Of a stretch of DNA of 64,000 nt, positions 34,801 through 46,313 are shown in pieces (position 1 is the first letter of the stretch; each line of letters starts with the position of its first letter). Origin of the DNA: Hevea brasiliensis (Eukaryota > Streptophyta > Magnoliopsida > Malpighiales > Euphorbiaceae); the NCBI RefSeq assembly GCF_030052815.1, contig NC_079504.1, positions 46,002,324-46,066,323 on the forward strand. The letters are read 5' to 3'. The position numbers and the translations under genes were made by a program. The notes beneath the pieces were generated by a model. It did not search any database and was not told the origin of the DNA. It saw only the letters and a list, made by a program, of their open reading frames with translations.

Positions 34801-36430
34801 CACCTAATCAAATTATGATCGAAACTAGGTAAAAATTGGGTTCAAAGATTGGGGCACCAAGCTGTCCCAAAACCAAAATATTCTAAAATTTACAAAGCTA
34901 ACTTGGGATGCATTAGACATACATGTAATGAGTTCTTGGCAGCAATTGAGATTGGTATTGAGGTATTCTATTTGTGTATTTTCAGGAGAAAAAGAAGTTG
35001 GAACGGACAAGGAGAAGTAGGTAACAAGGAAGGAGAATTATTGAAGGTTTGTGCACAACTTACCTTTTTCTTTGTTTTAGCTTTGTAAATTGATTTGAAT
35101 GAGTTTATTTGAATGAGTTTGATTTGAAATAAGTTTATTTTGAATGAGGTATGTTTTTCTCTTATATTTGAAGAATTTGTGTGTTGCCACCCCTTTTATG
35201 GGTTTTATGATGATTTGAATATGTTATTATTTTGCAAACATGATTATTGATTTAAAAACTCTTAAAAGTTGTTTTGAAACCACAGTTAGCATGATAGTCC
35301 CTTAGAAACTCCCTAGTAGTAGCGGCTACTTGGAGTTTTATAATTGATATTGATTATGTCTCCCATTAATAATGGTTAGTGGGGTAAGACTACATGAGTA
35401 CTTATTAGCTAGCTAGCCCTTCCCTCATTAATAACGGTTAGTGAGGTTGAGATTGCTTTGTCGTGGTGTACAACATGGCACTGATCGTGAAATTTTGTGT
35501 CATGGCCTGAACTGTGTGTTGATGTTGGCAACACTAATGCTTTGTGAATTGTGATTTATGAAGTATGATTTCTCATTTGAAATGTTATTCCAATAAATGG
35601 CTCTTATGAACTTAGAACTATTGTGATGTTTTCATGCTTAAGAAGGATGTGATTTATTATGCTTTGACAAATTGTGTTTTCCCTTAAGTTTTGAAATTTT
35701 AGTTGTGCACCATTGAGTGATATACTCAGCGATAGCTTCTTTATGCTGTCACAGGTAAGGAAAAGGAGAAGGCAGCCGAGTGAGAGACTTGGAAGCAGCA
35801 TTTTGGTATTGTTTGTGGGTATTTACGTTAGGTATACCCTTGTGATTCCTTTGGATGTATTTTGTACCTATATGTATGGATGTACGGACATTGAATAGTT
35901 TGTATTAAAAAGTACTGCATTGCTATCACATTTTGAGTTTGTAACTATTTTGTATTTTACCTTGAGACTTATGAAAATGTAACTTTTGTAATATTTAGTC
36001 TATCATTATTTCCAATGAATGTTTACATGGAATTTTAACTATTCTCATGCAGTTTTCCGTAAAAGAATTGATAAGATAAAAAGCTATAGTTTGTTTTAAA
36101 ATCCTTTGTACCATAACTAATGGGTTATCGGTACGTGGAGTTCGGTAATTCATTAGGTATGCTACGGAAACATGTCGTGCCTTACAAGGGATAAGGTGTG
36201 ACAGTTTCTGGGTGGGTCTCTTCATGAAAATTCTAGCGCTATGTTTCATCCCCAATTGGTTTCACATCAATTGGAGTTGTGTAGCTCAATTTATGGGCTG
36301 TCAAACACACTGAACTCAGTGTGCAAATTCTGCCCTAGGTTCAATTTTTCATTTCTTCAATTATTTCCACTAACCAACCTTAATTCACATTTAATTCACC
36401 CAAAATGACTATAATTTAGCATTGACACAT

Positions 36431-36498
36431 CAATGGCACTTCCTAGCACAAACTCTATAATTTTCAATGGCACTTCCTAGCACAAACTCCACAATTTT
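36431..36498. repeat. 34-bp tandem duplication
   Basis: CAATGGCACTTCCTAGCACA starts at 36431 and again at 36465. The other Z-family LTRs have it once, so it arose after insertion. Confidence 0.85.
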
Positions 36499-37184
36499 CA
36501 AACACCAAAGTTTGCAATTTTCCCTAATCCTACCATTTCATTAGTCTATTCATCAACCCAATATCAATTCAAACTAAATAAACCTCAAATGATCATAATT
36601 TAACACTACACACTCCAATTTCACTCTCTAGCACCAAAGCTCCAATTTTTTCATGAATCCTAATCTCTCATAATTAAATTTATATACATTTCATTCAATT
36701 TCTTTGCTCCAATCATGTATACTACTTCAACTAAACTTAATCTCATCATCAATTTTATTCAAAGACATCAAACCCTAACTTTTCTCTAATTTGGCCAAAA
36801 CCCTAGTTTAGATTCCATACATGTTTTCTTTCATTTTCTTATGAAATTTCATGCTTTCTCATATAAATTCATCATACCCAAACTTGATTCAAAGCATATT
36901 TGGTTAATCAAGTATGAAAGAGAGAGCTTACCTAACTTGATAATTTTTCCCACTTCCAGTCTCTTCTAAATCTTGTTCTTCTTGTTTCAATCTCTCAATC
37001 AAAGATCTCTTTGATGTTTTCTTTTAGTGGGCTATGGAATTTATAAAGGGAATTTAAGGGAATTAAAACTTAGGAGAGGAAATCAATGAGAGGAAGATGT
37101 GAAAGAAGAAGAGAAAAAGAGAGAGAGCGGAAGAGAGAGGAGAGGGTGGTGGCACCTTATGAAAAAAAAATGAAGACATTTGTC

Positions 37185-37187
<3 letters not shown>

Positions 37188-37245
<58 letters not shown>
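37188..37245. repeat. (TA)n microsatellite
   Basis: About 29 TA units in the Z left LTR; the right LTR has only a short interrupted TA stretch at the same place. Confidence 0.9.
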
Positions 37246-37248
<3 letters not shown>

Positions 37249-37770
37249 CAAAATTAGTTTATTAAAATTATAAATTTTAATTGTGTCATAAGGATAATTA
37301 AACTGAAATTTTTATTCCTTTTTTTTTTTACATTTACACTTAATTTTTCCTTTTAATTAAATAATTAATTTTAATTATCAAAAGCCCATAAGTCCTTCAT
37401 TTTAATTTTGTTGTAAAGGAAATGAAAGTTTAAGTTTTCATTTCTTAAATTTTTCCTTACATATTTTTACTTGAATTTTTCTTCAATTTTTACCGCATAA
37501 TTCAATTTATTAATTTTATTTAATTTAATTGACATTTTGGTCAAAAGTCAACTCTTGAGGTGAATTGACCAAAATGCCCCTCATTGGGTCATAATCCTTC
37601 TTTTTATAATACCCGATGAGTCCTTAGATTTTTTTTTATTCACTTGAATTTTTATTGTGTCTATCTTAATTAATTTTTCATTTATTTTTTGTCCTCAAGG
37701 TGTCTTTGAATAGTACTAGTCACGGATCAAAATTGGTACTATACATAACTCGGAGGTTCGGGGTATTACA

Positions 37771-37784
37771 ATTCTCCCCTCCTT
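37771..37784 (-). other. Z polypurine tract
   Basis: The minus strand reads AAGGAGGGGAGAAT directly before the 3' LTR, preceded by GGACGAAATTTTA, the usual layout at the 3' end of plant gypsy interiors. Confidence 0.85.
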
Positions 37785-37819
37785 AATAATAAAATTTCGT
37801 CCTCGAAATTTACCTGGAC

Positions 37820-38441
37820 TCATTCTCTAAATAGCTGTGGGTGTTGCCTTCTCATGTCCTCTTCACGCTCCCATGTAGCCTCCTGGCCTGAATGATGGCC
37901 ACAGCACTTTCACCAGAGGTATTTGCTTGTTCCTCAGCTGCTTCACCTCATATGCCAAGATCTTTATGGGCTCTTCGTCATATGTCAGGTCTGGATTCAC
38001 CTCAATCTCCTCTACTGGTAAAATGTGAGAGGGGTCTGATCTATACCTCCTCAACATAGAGACATGAAAGACATTGTGAATCTTTTCCAACTCCGGAGGC
38101 AATGCAAGTCTATATGCCAATGAACCCACTCTTTCCAGAACCTTATATGGCCCAATGAAGCGAGGACTTAGTTTCCCCTTTCTATCAAACCTCATGATCC
38201 TCTTCCATGGAAAAACTTTCAGGAACACCTTGTCACCCACACTGTACCAAATATCTCTTCTCCTTAGGTCAATGTAGGACTCCTGTCTATTCGTTGCAAT
38301 TTTGAGTCTGTCTCTAATGAGCTTAACCTTTTCTTTCATCTGCTGCACTAATTCTGGGCCAATCAACTTCCTCTCGCCCACTTCATCCCAACACAAGGGA
38401 GTTCTACACTTTCTGCCATAAAGTGCTTCATATGGAGGCAT
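37820..38441 (-). pseudogene. Z integrase C-terminus and chromodomain
   Basis: The open frame to 37863 contains the integrase C-terminal block: PYEALYGRKCRTPLCWDEVGE, GDKVFLKVFPWKR, KLSPRFIGPYKVLERVG and HNVFHVSMLRRY. The chromodomain follows: EEPIKILAYEVKQLRNKQ, IPLVKVLW, then after a one-base frameshift near 37,895, EATWEREEDMRRQHPQLF. Chromodomains of chromoviruses bind histone marks and direct insertion into heterochromatin. The stop is TGA at 37820-37822. Confidence 0.9.
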
Positions 38442-38570
38442 CCCTATGCTTGATTAATAACTGTTGTTGTAGGCAAATTCAATTAAAGGCAATTGTGTAT
38501 CCCAACTCCCTTCAAATTCAATCACACAATCCCGAAGCATATCCTCCAAAATCTAAATGATCCTTTCAGA

Positions 38571-39277
38571 TTAGCCGTTTGTCTGTGGATGGAATGTTGT
38601 ACTGAAGTTCAATCTGATTCCCAGGACTTTTCGGAGACTACCCCAGAATCTAGAAGTGAACCTTGAGTCTCTGTCCGACACAATAAACATTGGCACTCCA
38701 TGTAACCTCACCACATCATCAATGTACAGTTTGGCCAATCTTTCCAGGCTGTAATCCATCCTCACTGGCAAAAAGTGTGCAGACTTGGTCAATTTATCAA
38801 CAATAACCAAACTGCATCGTGATTCTTTTGTGTTCGTAGAAGTCCTGTCATGAAATCCATAGTGATTCTTTCCCATTTCCACTATGGAATTGGCAATGGC
38901 TGTAGCAACCCTATAGACACTTGGTGTTCTGCCTTTACTTACTGACAAGTTAGGCATTTGGCAACATATCCTGCAATGTCTTTCTTCATTCCTCTCCACC
39001 AATAGTGCTCTTTCACATTTCTATACATTTTGGTTCCACCAGGGTGCATTGCAAAGGGTGAATCATGTGCTTCCTTTAAAATGGTCTGCCTCAGTTCAAC
39101 ATTCTCAGGAATGCACATTTTGCCCTTATATAACAACAAGCCCCCGTCATTTACTGATAATTCTGGTTTCTTGCCATCCCGAGCCTCTTCCATCAACTTC
39201 ACATACTTATCATCCTTCTGTGCAACTGCTTTAATTTGTTCTGCCAGCATTGGCTTCACTTGCCAAGTAGCTACCAT
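38571..39277 (-). pseudogene. Z integrase: zinc finger and catalytic core
   Basis: The HHCC region (HDSPFAMHPGGTKMYRNVKEHYWW ... CLTCQ) is at 38939-39277. The core (38571-39002) shows D in VIVDKLTKSAHF and D in VSDRDSRFTSRF, then FHPQTNG. The third catalytic residue is in the following SERII block, reached after a TAA that replaces the usual glutamine of NGQSER; a further stop follows. A stop also separates the zinc finger from the core. Confidence 0.9.
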
Positions 39278-39973
39278 CTACCCATCTTCATTAATCTCCA
39301 AATTAGCATGCAATGCCCTTAACTCATGCACCGTGGACAATGGAAAAACCCTCAAACCAGCCATAGTCTTGTGACTTAAAGCATCAGCTACAACATTAGC
39401 TTTTCCAGGCTGATAGTCTATCAAACAATTATAATCTTTTATCAGCTCCAACTATTTCCTCTGCCTCAAATTTAACTCCTTCTGTGTGCCCAAGTATTTC
39501 AAATTTTTATGATCTGTGTATATCTAACATCTCTCTCTATACAAGTAATGTCTCTAGATCTTCAAGGCAAAGACAATGGCTGCTAGCTCCAAGTCATGTG
39601 TAGGATAATTCCTCTCATGCGGTTTAAGCTAGCGTGAAGCATAGGCAATGATGTTTCTATCTTGCATCAACACATAGCCTAATCTGTTATAAGAAGCATC
39701 ACTGTATATGGTATACGCGTTATCCAAAGTGGGCAAGGTTAAGACTGGAGCTTCAGTTAAACGCCTCTTTAACTCATCAAAACTTTCTTGGCACCGATTA
39801 GTCCACTGAAATTTCATATCCTTCCTAAGTAGCTTAGTCAGTGGAGATGCTAACATGGAGAATCCCTTCACAAACCTTCGGTAATACCCGGCTAAACCAA
39901 GGAAACTCCAAACTTTCGTGACATTTCTAGGTGGCTTCCAATTAAGAATGGCTTCTACTTTGTTAGGATCCAC
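39278..39973 (-). pseudogene. Z RNase H segment
   Basis: 39629-39973 includes the end of RT ([16 protein letters not shown]) and the start of gypsy RNase H ([18 protein letters not shown] ... IIAYASR). The remaining domain and tether continue to 39278 across stops: YPTHDLELAAIVFALKIW, YTDHKNLKY and IDYQPGKANVVADALS. The acidic residues are mostly in place, but at least four stops lie in the segment. Confidence 0.87.
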
Positions 39974-40821
39974 CTGGATACCCTCTGTAGATACAATATG
40001 CCCTAAAAATGTAATCTCTTTTAGTCAAAACTCACATTTCGATAGTTTGGCATACAACTGCTTCTCCTTCAAAGTCTGCAATACTATCCTCAAGTGCTTG
40101 TCATGTTCCTCTGCATTCTTTGAGTACACCAAAATATCATTAATGAACACACAACAAACCGGTCCAAATATGGCCTGAAGATAGTGTTCATCAGGCCCAT
40201 AAAAGCAGCTGGAGCATTAGTCAACCCGAATGGCATTACCAAGAACTCATAGTGGCCATACCGAGTCCCAAAGGCAGTTTTAGGAATACTTTACTCCTGC
40301 AACCTCAACTGGTAGTAGCCCGATCTCAAGTCAATTTTGGAGAATACAGTTGCATCCTTCAACTGATCAAACAAATCATTGATCCGTGGTAAAGGATATC
40401 TATTCTTTATGGTCACCTTATTCAACTGTCTGTAGTCTATGCATAGGCGGAGAGTACCATCCTTTTTCTTCACAAATAATACTGGTGCTCCCCAAGGTGA
40501 CATGCTAGGGTAGATGAAACCCTTATCTAGCAATTCCTGCAATTGGACCTTCAACTCTTTCAACTCATCAGGTGCCATCCTATAAGGAGTGATGGAGATT
40601 GGTTCCACACCAAGCATAGTCTCAATTTCAAACTGCACCTCTCTTTCCGGAGGCAATCCTGATAATTTTTCTAGAAAGACATCTGAAAAATCCCATACAG
40701 TAGGAATATCTTTAAGATCTGGACTCCCCACCTGGGTGTCCATCACATGAGCTAGATAAGCTTCACATCCCTTTCTAATCATCTTTCTAGCAAGTGCAAT
40801 TGAAATGATGTTGGATAGCAA
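39974..40821 (-). pseudogene. Z reverse transcriptase segment
   Basis: The open part 40291-40821 has the RT N-terminal blocks: [59 protein letters not shown] and [18 protein letters not shown] follows, then [23 protein letters not shown]. The catalytic box reads FINDILVYS: the first aspartate of the expected F-I-D-D is asparagine (AAT at 40139-40141). With that residue missing, polymerase activity would be lost even apart from the stops. Confidence 0.9.
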
Positions 40822-41196
40822 TAACTACCTCTCCCCATGTATCACTACGTCTGCATACTCAGGAAGACCAAAAGTGACTGTCTTCAGTCTATAGTCGATC
40901 ATGGCATGATGCCTGGCTAATCAATCCATGCCCAAGATGATATCATAATCCTGGAAGGGCATTTCAATTAAGTCTGACCGCAATGTATGTCCTTGGATCA
41001 CCAAAAGATAATCTTCATACAATTTATTCACTTTAACCTCTTGTCCTAAGGGACTAGTCACTAGCATATCATAATCAATTTTCAAGCAAGGAATGGCAAC
41101 AGAACATGCAATACTGGCACTAGCATAAGAATGTGTAGAACCAGGGTCAAACAGCACATATACAACTTTATCAAAGATGGAGAAAGTATCAGCCAC
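40822..41196 (-). pseudogene. Z aspartic protease segment
   Basis: This is a retroviral-type protease (RVP_2): VVYVLFDPGSTHSYAS ... DYDIILGMD. The active-site triplet DSG is DPG here (41137-41148), a change at the serine. A TGA follows GMD where tryptophan is expected (GMDWL), then LARHHAMIDYRLKTVTFGLP continues in frame toward RT. Confidence 0.88.
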
Positions 41197-42430
41197 AACA
41201 TCTAATGTATCAGCTTCCTCCCTCTAGCACATGGTGTATACCCTGATTGATGCACCACTCTGCTCTGGTTGGCTCACTGTGCCCTGGCTGCCAGAAGTGT
41301 TACCTCTACCCCTGCCTCGGCCTCTACTAGCTGTCTATTGTCCTCTGGAAGCAGAACCTTGAACAGATCCCTCAGTGGTGGTAGGTGGCCCAGACCTGCG
41401 AGCACTAGTACAATCTCTAGCAAAATGCCCACTTCCACCACAGTTGTAACAGGCTCCTATGGCCTTATAACATACTCCTCCATGATTCCTACCACAGGTT
41501 TCACAGGTACGAGCAGGAAAGGAACCCCTAGATGTCTGCTGTCCGGATCTAGGTGGCCTCTGCCCTAAGAATCTTCCCCTACTAGATCCTCTGTTACTTG
41601 GTCCCCCAAAGCTCTTTCTCTTACCTGAATTGTTACTTGGACTTTGACCTGTAGGCTTACTGCTATTCTCTTTTTTAGTAGTTACCTTCTCAGATGCCCC
41701 TTCCAGTTCTATCCTTTCCAATTCAAGGGCATGTGATATCAACCCAGAGAAGTTGTCATGTCGAAACCCAACCACTTGCAATCTCAAACTAGGCCTCAAA
41801 CCATTTGCATCTGTCTCTAGTGGTAGTGAGTAGGCTTCCAGCATAGTGGTTGAGGCGTGAAAAGTCTCTCTCATACTTGGCTACAGTCCTGTTCCCTTGC
41901 TTCAAACTAAGAAACACTTGTAGCTTCATATCTACATATGTGTCAGGAGCATACTTCTATCTAAATTCTCTGAGAAAGTCATCCCATGTCAACACAGGGG
42001 GCTCAACCAAACTGTGAGGAATGGTCTTCCACCACTCATATGCATCTCCATGGAGTAGAGAGACTGATTATTCGAACTTCAAATCATCGGTGCAGTGTAG
42101 TTTCTTGAATACTCTCTCCATCCGTTCTAACCATTGCTCAGCTTCCAATGGGTCCACTGTACCCTTGAACTCTGTTGCCCCATACTTTATTAACTTGTCA
42201 TATTGTCTGGCTGGGGATGGTGGTTGCACTAGAAGTGCTTGCACAAAAGCTTGGACTGGTATATTGCCAGCTATTTGCTAAAATAGTGCAGCCATCTGCT
42301 GAGCAAATTGAGCAGGAAACTGCATGGGTGGGACGAGTGCAGCCGATCCACTGGCATTCTAAGGAGCTGGGGCCTCCCCCTGTACCTCAGCTGCTACTGA
42401 TTGCTCTACTGTGTGATCCCCCTCTTCCAT
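41197..42430 (-). pseudogene. Z gag segment
   Basis: Gag starts MEEGDHTVEQSVAAEVQGE at 42430. The retrotransposon gag domain is visible as EFKGTVDPLEAEQWLERMER, SLLHGDAYEWWKTIP, TWDDFLREFR and QGNRTVAKYERDF, interrupted by four stops and a frameshift near 41,845. The 41335-41874 frame holds the C-terminal half with the CCHC zinc knuckle CYNCGGSGHFARDC at 41410-41451. Confidence 0.9.
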
Positions 42431-42599
42431 ACTGAATCACAAAGAATTCTACTCCCTAGACAACCAACACAAGGAGATTTCCCTCCATTAGTCCATATTT
42501 ATGATGTAATACACTATATTATCAATTAATGACAGTTGAGCAATTGTACCTATCAAAATTTTTCAAACATGCAATTTCAAAACTTGTATAAAAATCAAA

Positions 42600-42611
42600 G
42601 CTCTGATACCA
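42600..42611 (-). other. Z primer-binding site
   Basis: GCTCTGATACCA on the plus strand (TGGTATCAGAGC on the minus) lies 8 bases inside the right LTR, which begins at 42620. It matches initiator-Met tRNA. Confidence 0.9.
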
Positions 42612-42619
42612 CTAAAACA

Positions 42620-45600
42620 TGTCACACCTTATCCCTGGTAAGGCATGACATGTTCCTGCAGTATACCTAATGAATTACCGAACTCCACCTGCCGATAACC
42701 CATTAGTTATGCTACAAAGGATTTTAAAACAAATCATAGCTTTTTATCTTATCAATTCTTTTGCGAAAAACTGCATGAGGATAGTTAAAATTCCATGTAA
42801 ACATTCATTGGAAATAATGATAGACTAAATATTACAAAGGTTACATTTCCATAAGTCTCAAAATAAAATACAAATAGTTACAAACTCAAAATCCTTTAGT
42901 AATGCAGTACTTTTTAAAACAAACTGCTCAATGTCCGTACATCCATACATATAGGTACAAAATACATCCATAGGAATCACAAGGGTATACCTAACGTAAA
43001 TACCCACAATCAATACCAAAATGCTGCTTCCAAGTCTCTCACTCAGCAGCCTTGTCCTTTCCCTTACCTGCGACAGCATAAAGAAGCTATCGCTGAGTAT
43101 ATCACTCAGTGGTGCACAACTAATAACTTTAAAACCTAAGGTAAAACACAATTTGTCAAGCATAATAAGTCACATTTTTCTTAAGCATGAAAACTTCACA
43201 ATAGTTCTAAGTCCATAAGAGCCATTTATTAGAATAACATTTCAAAAGAGAAATCACACTTCATAAATCACAATTCATAAAGCATTGGTGTTGCCAACAT
43301 CAACACATAGTTTAGGCCATGACACAAAATTTCACGATTAGTGTCGTATTGTACACCACGACAAAGCAATCTCAACCTCACTAATCGTTACTAATGAGGG
43401 AAGGGCTAGCTAACTAATGAGTACTCATGTAGTCTAACCCTACTAATCGTTATTAATGGGAGACATAATCATATCAAATATCAAACCCCAAGTGGCCATT
43501 ACTACTAGGGAGTTTCGAAGGGATTGTCATGCTAACTGTGATTTCAAAATAACTTTCAAGAGTTTCTAAATCAACAATCACATTTGCAAAATAATAACAT
43601 ATTCAAATCATCATAAAACCCATAAAAGGGGTGGCAACACACAAATTTCCTAAATGCAAGAGAAAAACCATACCTCATTCAAAATAAACTCATTCCAAAT
43701 CAAACTCATTCAAATAAACTCATTCAAATCTATTTACAAAGTTAAAACAAAGACAAAGGTTAGTTATGCATAAACCTTCAATAATTCTCCTTCCTTGTAA
43801 CTTACTTCTCCTTGTCCGTTACAACTTCTTTTTCTACTGAAAATAGACAAATAGAATATCTCAATACTAATCTCAATTGCTGTCAAGAACTCATTACATG
43901 AATATTTAATGTATCCCAAGTTAGCTTTGTAAATTTTAGAAAGTTTTGGTTTTGGACAGCTTGGTGCCCCAATCTTTGAACCCAATTTTTACCTAGTTTC
44001 GATCATAATTTGATGAGGTGTTCTTCATGAAAATTGTTCATCTGGGTCTTAACTTTATTTTCCTTTTTGAATCGCCTAATTCGGAGCTGTGTAGCTCAAG
44101 TTATGACCACAACACAGTTACTATTTATGTCACTGTTCACCCTACAGTTTCAGTTCTAGCAGATTTATCGATTCAACTTCGTTCAGCAATTTGATCAAGT
44201 TAAGTCTATAATTTGGTCTAATGTTCTTCATACGAAATGTTCTACTATGTCTTAGATTTACATCGGTTCAAGAATCGCCTAAATCGTAGTTTTCTAGAGA
44301 GAGTTATGACCATGCAAAGTTTACTGTTATATGGTAAATCTGCAGATTTCCAGATTTCTACAGATTCGGTGATACAAATTTGCTTAGTAATTTGATTGGG
44401 TTAAGTCCATAATTTGGCCTCAAGTTCTTCATATGAAATGTTCTACTATGTTTTAATTTTCTATCGGTTTAAGAATCACCTAAATCGGAGTTTTTTAGAG
44501 AGAGTTATGGCCATGCAAAATTTACTATTCATATGGTCAAATTCTATAGGTTCCAAAATTTTGTCTCTAAGTTCAAACCAAGTTTTAGGCAATTTCTGGG
44601 TAGTTTCTAGGTTGGATCTCTTCATAAAAATTCTAGCCCTATGTCTTAAGTTTCATCCCCAATTAGTTTTGTACCAATTGGAGTTGTGTAACTCAATTTA
44701 TGGGCTGTTAAACACACTGAACTCAGTGTGCAAATTCTGCCCTAGGTTCAATTTTTCATTTCTTCAATTATTTCCACTAACCAACCTCAATTCACATTTA
44801 ATTCACCCAAAATGACTATAATTCAGCATTGACACATCAGTGGCACTTCCTAGCACAAACTTCATAATTTGCAATTTTCCCTAATCCTACCATTTCATTA
44901 CCTCCATTCATCAACCCAATGTCAATTCAAACTAAATAAACCTCAAATGATCATAATTTAACACTACACACTCCAATTTGACTCTCTAGAACCAAAGCTC
45001 CAATTTTTCCATGAACCCTAATCTCCCATAATTAAATTTATACATATTTTATGCAATTTCTTACCCCAATCATGTATACTACTTCAACTAAGCTTAATCT
45101 CATCATCAATTTCATTCAAAGACATCAAGCCCTAACTTTTCTCCAATTTGACCAAAACCCTACTTTAGATTCCATATATATTTTCTTTCTTTTTCTTATG
45201 AAATTTCATGCTTTCTCATGTAAATTCATCACACCCAAACCTGATTCAAAGCATATTTGGTTAATCAAGCATGAAAGAGAGAGCTTACCTCACTTGATGA
45301 TTTTTCCCACTTCCAATATCTTCCAAATCTTGTTCTTCTTGTTTCAATCTCTCAATCAAAGATCTATTTGATGTTTTCTTTTAGTGGGCTATGGAATTTA
45401 TGAAGGGAATTTAATGGAATTAAAACTTGGGAGGGGAAATCAATGAGGGGAAGATGTGGAAGAAGAAAAGAAAAAGAGAGAGAGAGGAAGAGAGAGGAGA
45501 GGGTAGTGGCACCTTATGAAAAAAAAATGAAGAAGACATTTGTCTTCTTATATATATGTATATATCTTTATCCCCAAAATTAGTTTATTAAAATTATATA

Positions 45601-46095
45601 TTTTAATTGTGTCATAAGGATAATTAAACTTAAATTTTTATTCTCTTTTTTTTTTACACTTACACTTAATTTTTCCTTTTAATTAAATAATTAATTTTAA
45701 TTATCAAAAGCCCATAAGTCCTTCATTTTAATTTTTTTATAATGGAAATGAAAGTTTAAGTTTTCATTTCTTAAATTTTTCCTTACATATTTTTACTTAA
45801 ATTTTTCTTCAATTTTTACCTCATAATTCAATTCATTAATTTCATTTAATTTAATTAACATTTTGGTCAAAAGTAAACTCTTGAGGTGAATTGACCAAAA
45901 TGCCCATCATCGGGTCATAATCCTTCTTTTAATAATACCCAATGAGTCTTTAGATTTTTTTTTATCACTTGAATTTTTATTGTGTCTATCTCAATTAATT
46001 TTTCATTTATTTTTGGTTCTCAAAGTGTCTTTGAATAGTACTAGTCATGAACAAAAAATGATACTATTCATAACTCGGAGATTTGAGGTGTTACA
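42620..46095 (-). repeat. Z 5' LTR (right LTR)
   Basis: A 3,476-bp LTR, TGTCACACC...GGTGTTACA on the plus strand. It contains the uninterrupted site for the Z' insertion near 44,600 and the ~200-bp modules (about 44,030-44,680 on the minus strand). It has no gene. Confidence 0.93.
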
Positions 46096-46313
46096 CATAA
46101 GGACCGTATTTCAACAAGACTAGCTCAAGCCACAACTACCCGTCCAATCCATATCCATTATATACCATATATCCATTAGCACATTTGCCCAGATCTAATG
46201 GCTTCCCGTCATCGAATCATGAATGAATTTACTAAGCTGCAATATATATCTGAGATTGTTTCGAAGCCACACCATCATGCCATCATGTTCAAGTTCCTTC
46301 CAACATCAATAGA
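46096..46313 (-). mobile_element. Probable end of remnant Y LTR
   Basis: 46096-46100 is the right target copy CATAA of Z, so the sequence from 46101 originally followed 30873. It should hold the outer end of the Y LTR, but I cannot fix the boundary: no clear terminus paired with TGTCAC is seen. No coding frame is obvious. Confidence 0.35.

Larger units (their letters stand above)
32846..36203 (+). mobile_element. Z': solo LTR of the Z family, inserted inverted in the Z 3' LTR
   Basis: This 3,358-bp block starts TGTAACACCCC and ends AAGGTGTGACA, the reverse complement of a Z LTR. It is flanked by a perfect 5-bp duplication GTTTC (32841-32845 and 36204-36208). The right Z LTR shows the empty site (GGGTAGTTTCTAGG) near 44,600. 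There is no interior, so it is a solo LTR. It holds a CT-rich run (33293-33351) and four ~200-bp modules (34119-34800). Confidence 0.95.
36209..37770 (-). repeat. Z 3' LTR, inner part
   Basis: This resumes the left Z LTR and ends GGGGTATTACA at 37770. It carries a 34-bp tandem duplication (36431-36498; units start CAATGGCACTTCC) absent from the right LTR and from Z', and a (TA)n run at 37188-37245 that is much longer than in the right LTR (near 45,550). Confidence 0.92.
37820..42430 (-). pseudogene. Z gag-pol polyprotein, degenerate
   Basis: The former single frame runs from ATG at 42430 (MEEGDHTVEQ) to TGA at 37820-37822 after RRQHPQLFRE. Many stops and several frameshifts break it. In gag, stops follow PAP, LF, KFE and EFR; others lie in protease, RT, the RNase H linker and integrase. 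Several stops sit where family members have glutamine or tryptophan, as expected from C-to-T decay of methylated DNA. The protease active site reads DPGS and the RT box FIND, so key residues are lost as well. Confidence 0.92.
30874..46095 (-). mobile_element. Element Z: Ty3/gypsy chromovirus (Tekay/Del-like), minus strand
   Basis: It has two LTRs of about 3.5 kb, a primer site, a broken gag-pol with the gypsy order gag, protease, RT, RNase H, integrase, chromodomain, and a polypurine tract. A perfect target duplication CATAA flanks it (30869-30873 and 46096-46100). The LTRs read TGTCACACC...GGTGTTACA on the plus strand. In the first 120 bases of the two LTR ends at 30874 and 42620 I count eight differences, seven of them transitions. 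The left LTR is interrupted by an inverted solo LTR of the same family. The C-terminal chromodomain places it among chromoviruses; Tekay/Del is my best guess. Confidence 0.95.
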
